Assembly: GCF_900100885.1 (NCBI RefSeq)
Contig: NZ_LT629692.1
Location: forward strand, 3,038,001-3,102,000
DNA from: Microbacterium pygmaeum
GTDB lineage: Bacteria > Actinomycetota > Actinomycetes > Actinomycetales > Microbacteriaceae
Direction: 5' to 3'
Length of the DNA stretch: 64,000 bases
A model generated the notes under the pieces. That model worked only from the letters and a program-made list of their open reading frames with translations. It was not told where the DNA came from and ran no database searches. The position numbers were made by a program, and so were the translations under genes. Of this stretch, positions 62,845 through 64,000 are shown piece after piece; positions within the stretch are counted from its first letter, which is position 1; every line of letters begins with the position of its first letter.

Positions 62845-64000
<1,156 letters not shown>

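Overview
The window is one continuous stretch of chromosome from a high-GC (roughly 70 %) actinobacterium. It is most likely a Microbacteriaceae, probably Microbacterium or a close relative. The evidence is gene order and protein character: a nusA-ylxR-infB-rbfA cluster, a short MutY, an 86-residue AtpC, a fused anthranilate synthase with its own attenuator, ECF sigma/YCII and DUF1206 genes, and 21 starts that sit six or seven bases after a YANNNT -10 box with no Shine-Dalgarno sequence. I see no rRNA, tRNA, prophage, insertion sequence or CRISPR. Genes are dense on both strands.

Layout. 1-11 kb: central and peripheral metabolism (FAH-family hydrolase, aspartate ammonia-lyase, a MerR/aldo-keto reductase pair, a CpdA-like phosphoesterase, a PiT phosphate transporter with a small partner, an MFS exporter, oligopeptidase B). 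11-12.2 kb: an isolated AbiEi/DUF559 nuclease-like gene between two direct copies of a palindromic element. 12.2-17.4 kb: phosphofructokinase, an SNF2-type helicase, a lipoprotein and a glycerophosphodiesterase. 17.4-20.8 kb: a three-gene deoC operon whose two aldehyde dehydrogenase genes look like a split ALDH16. 20.8-25.5 kb: a tightly coupled operon running uridine-kinase-like gene, truB, small membrane proteins, ribF, membrane protein. 25.5-31.2 kb: mutY (plus strand), then rbfA, infB, ylxR and nusA (minus strand). 31.4-35.7 kb: DUF1206, two PNPOx-type sequences (one a remnant), proS and pcp. 35.7-40.7 kb: ACC deaminase, ispG, a 2TM protein and the trp leader with trpEG. 40.7-48 kb: ECF sigma/YCII, RseP-type protease, release-factor-like GGQ protein, SAP protein, a YcnI pair and a MurE-like ligase. 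48-55.3 kb: dxr, FKBP lipoprotein, PlsC, OsmC, asparaginase, alanine dehydrogenase, amino-acid permease. 55.3-64 kb: EccC/FtsK-like ATPase with PP2C, aldo-keto reductase, DUF5684 and DUF4282 proteins, YaaA, and the end of the ATP synthase operon (atpD, atpC).

How the genes fit together. Isoprenoid precursor genes (dxr, ispG), cell-envelope genes (rseP, MurE-like, plsC), translation factors (infB, rbfA, truB, proS, nusA, ylxR) and nitrogen/amino-acid genes (aspA, ansA, ald, permease, acdS, trpEG) make up the housekeeping core. The less ordinary material is the palindrome-flanked nuclease cassette, a second dispersed palindrome family, the split ALDH16-deoC operon, the MurE paralogue with a changed specificity motif, the leaderless promoter set and the orphan EccC-like ATPase.
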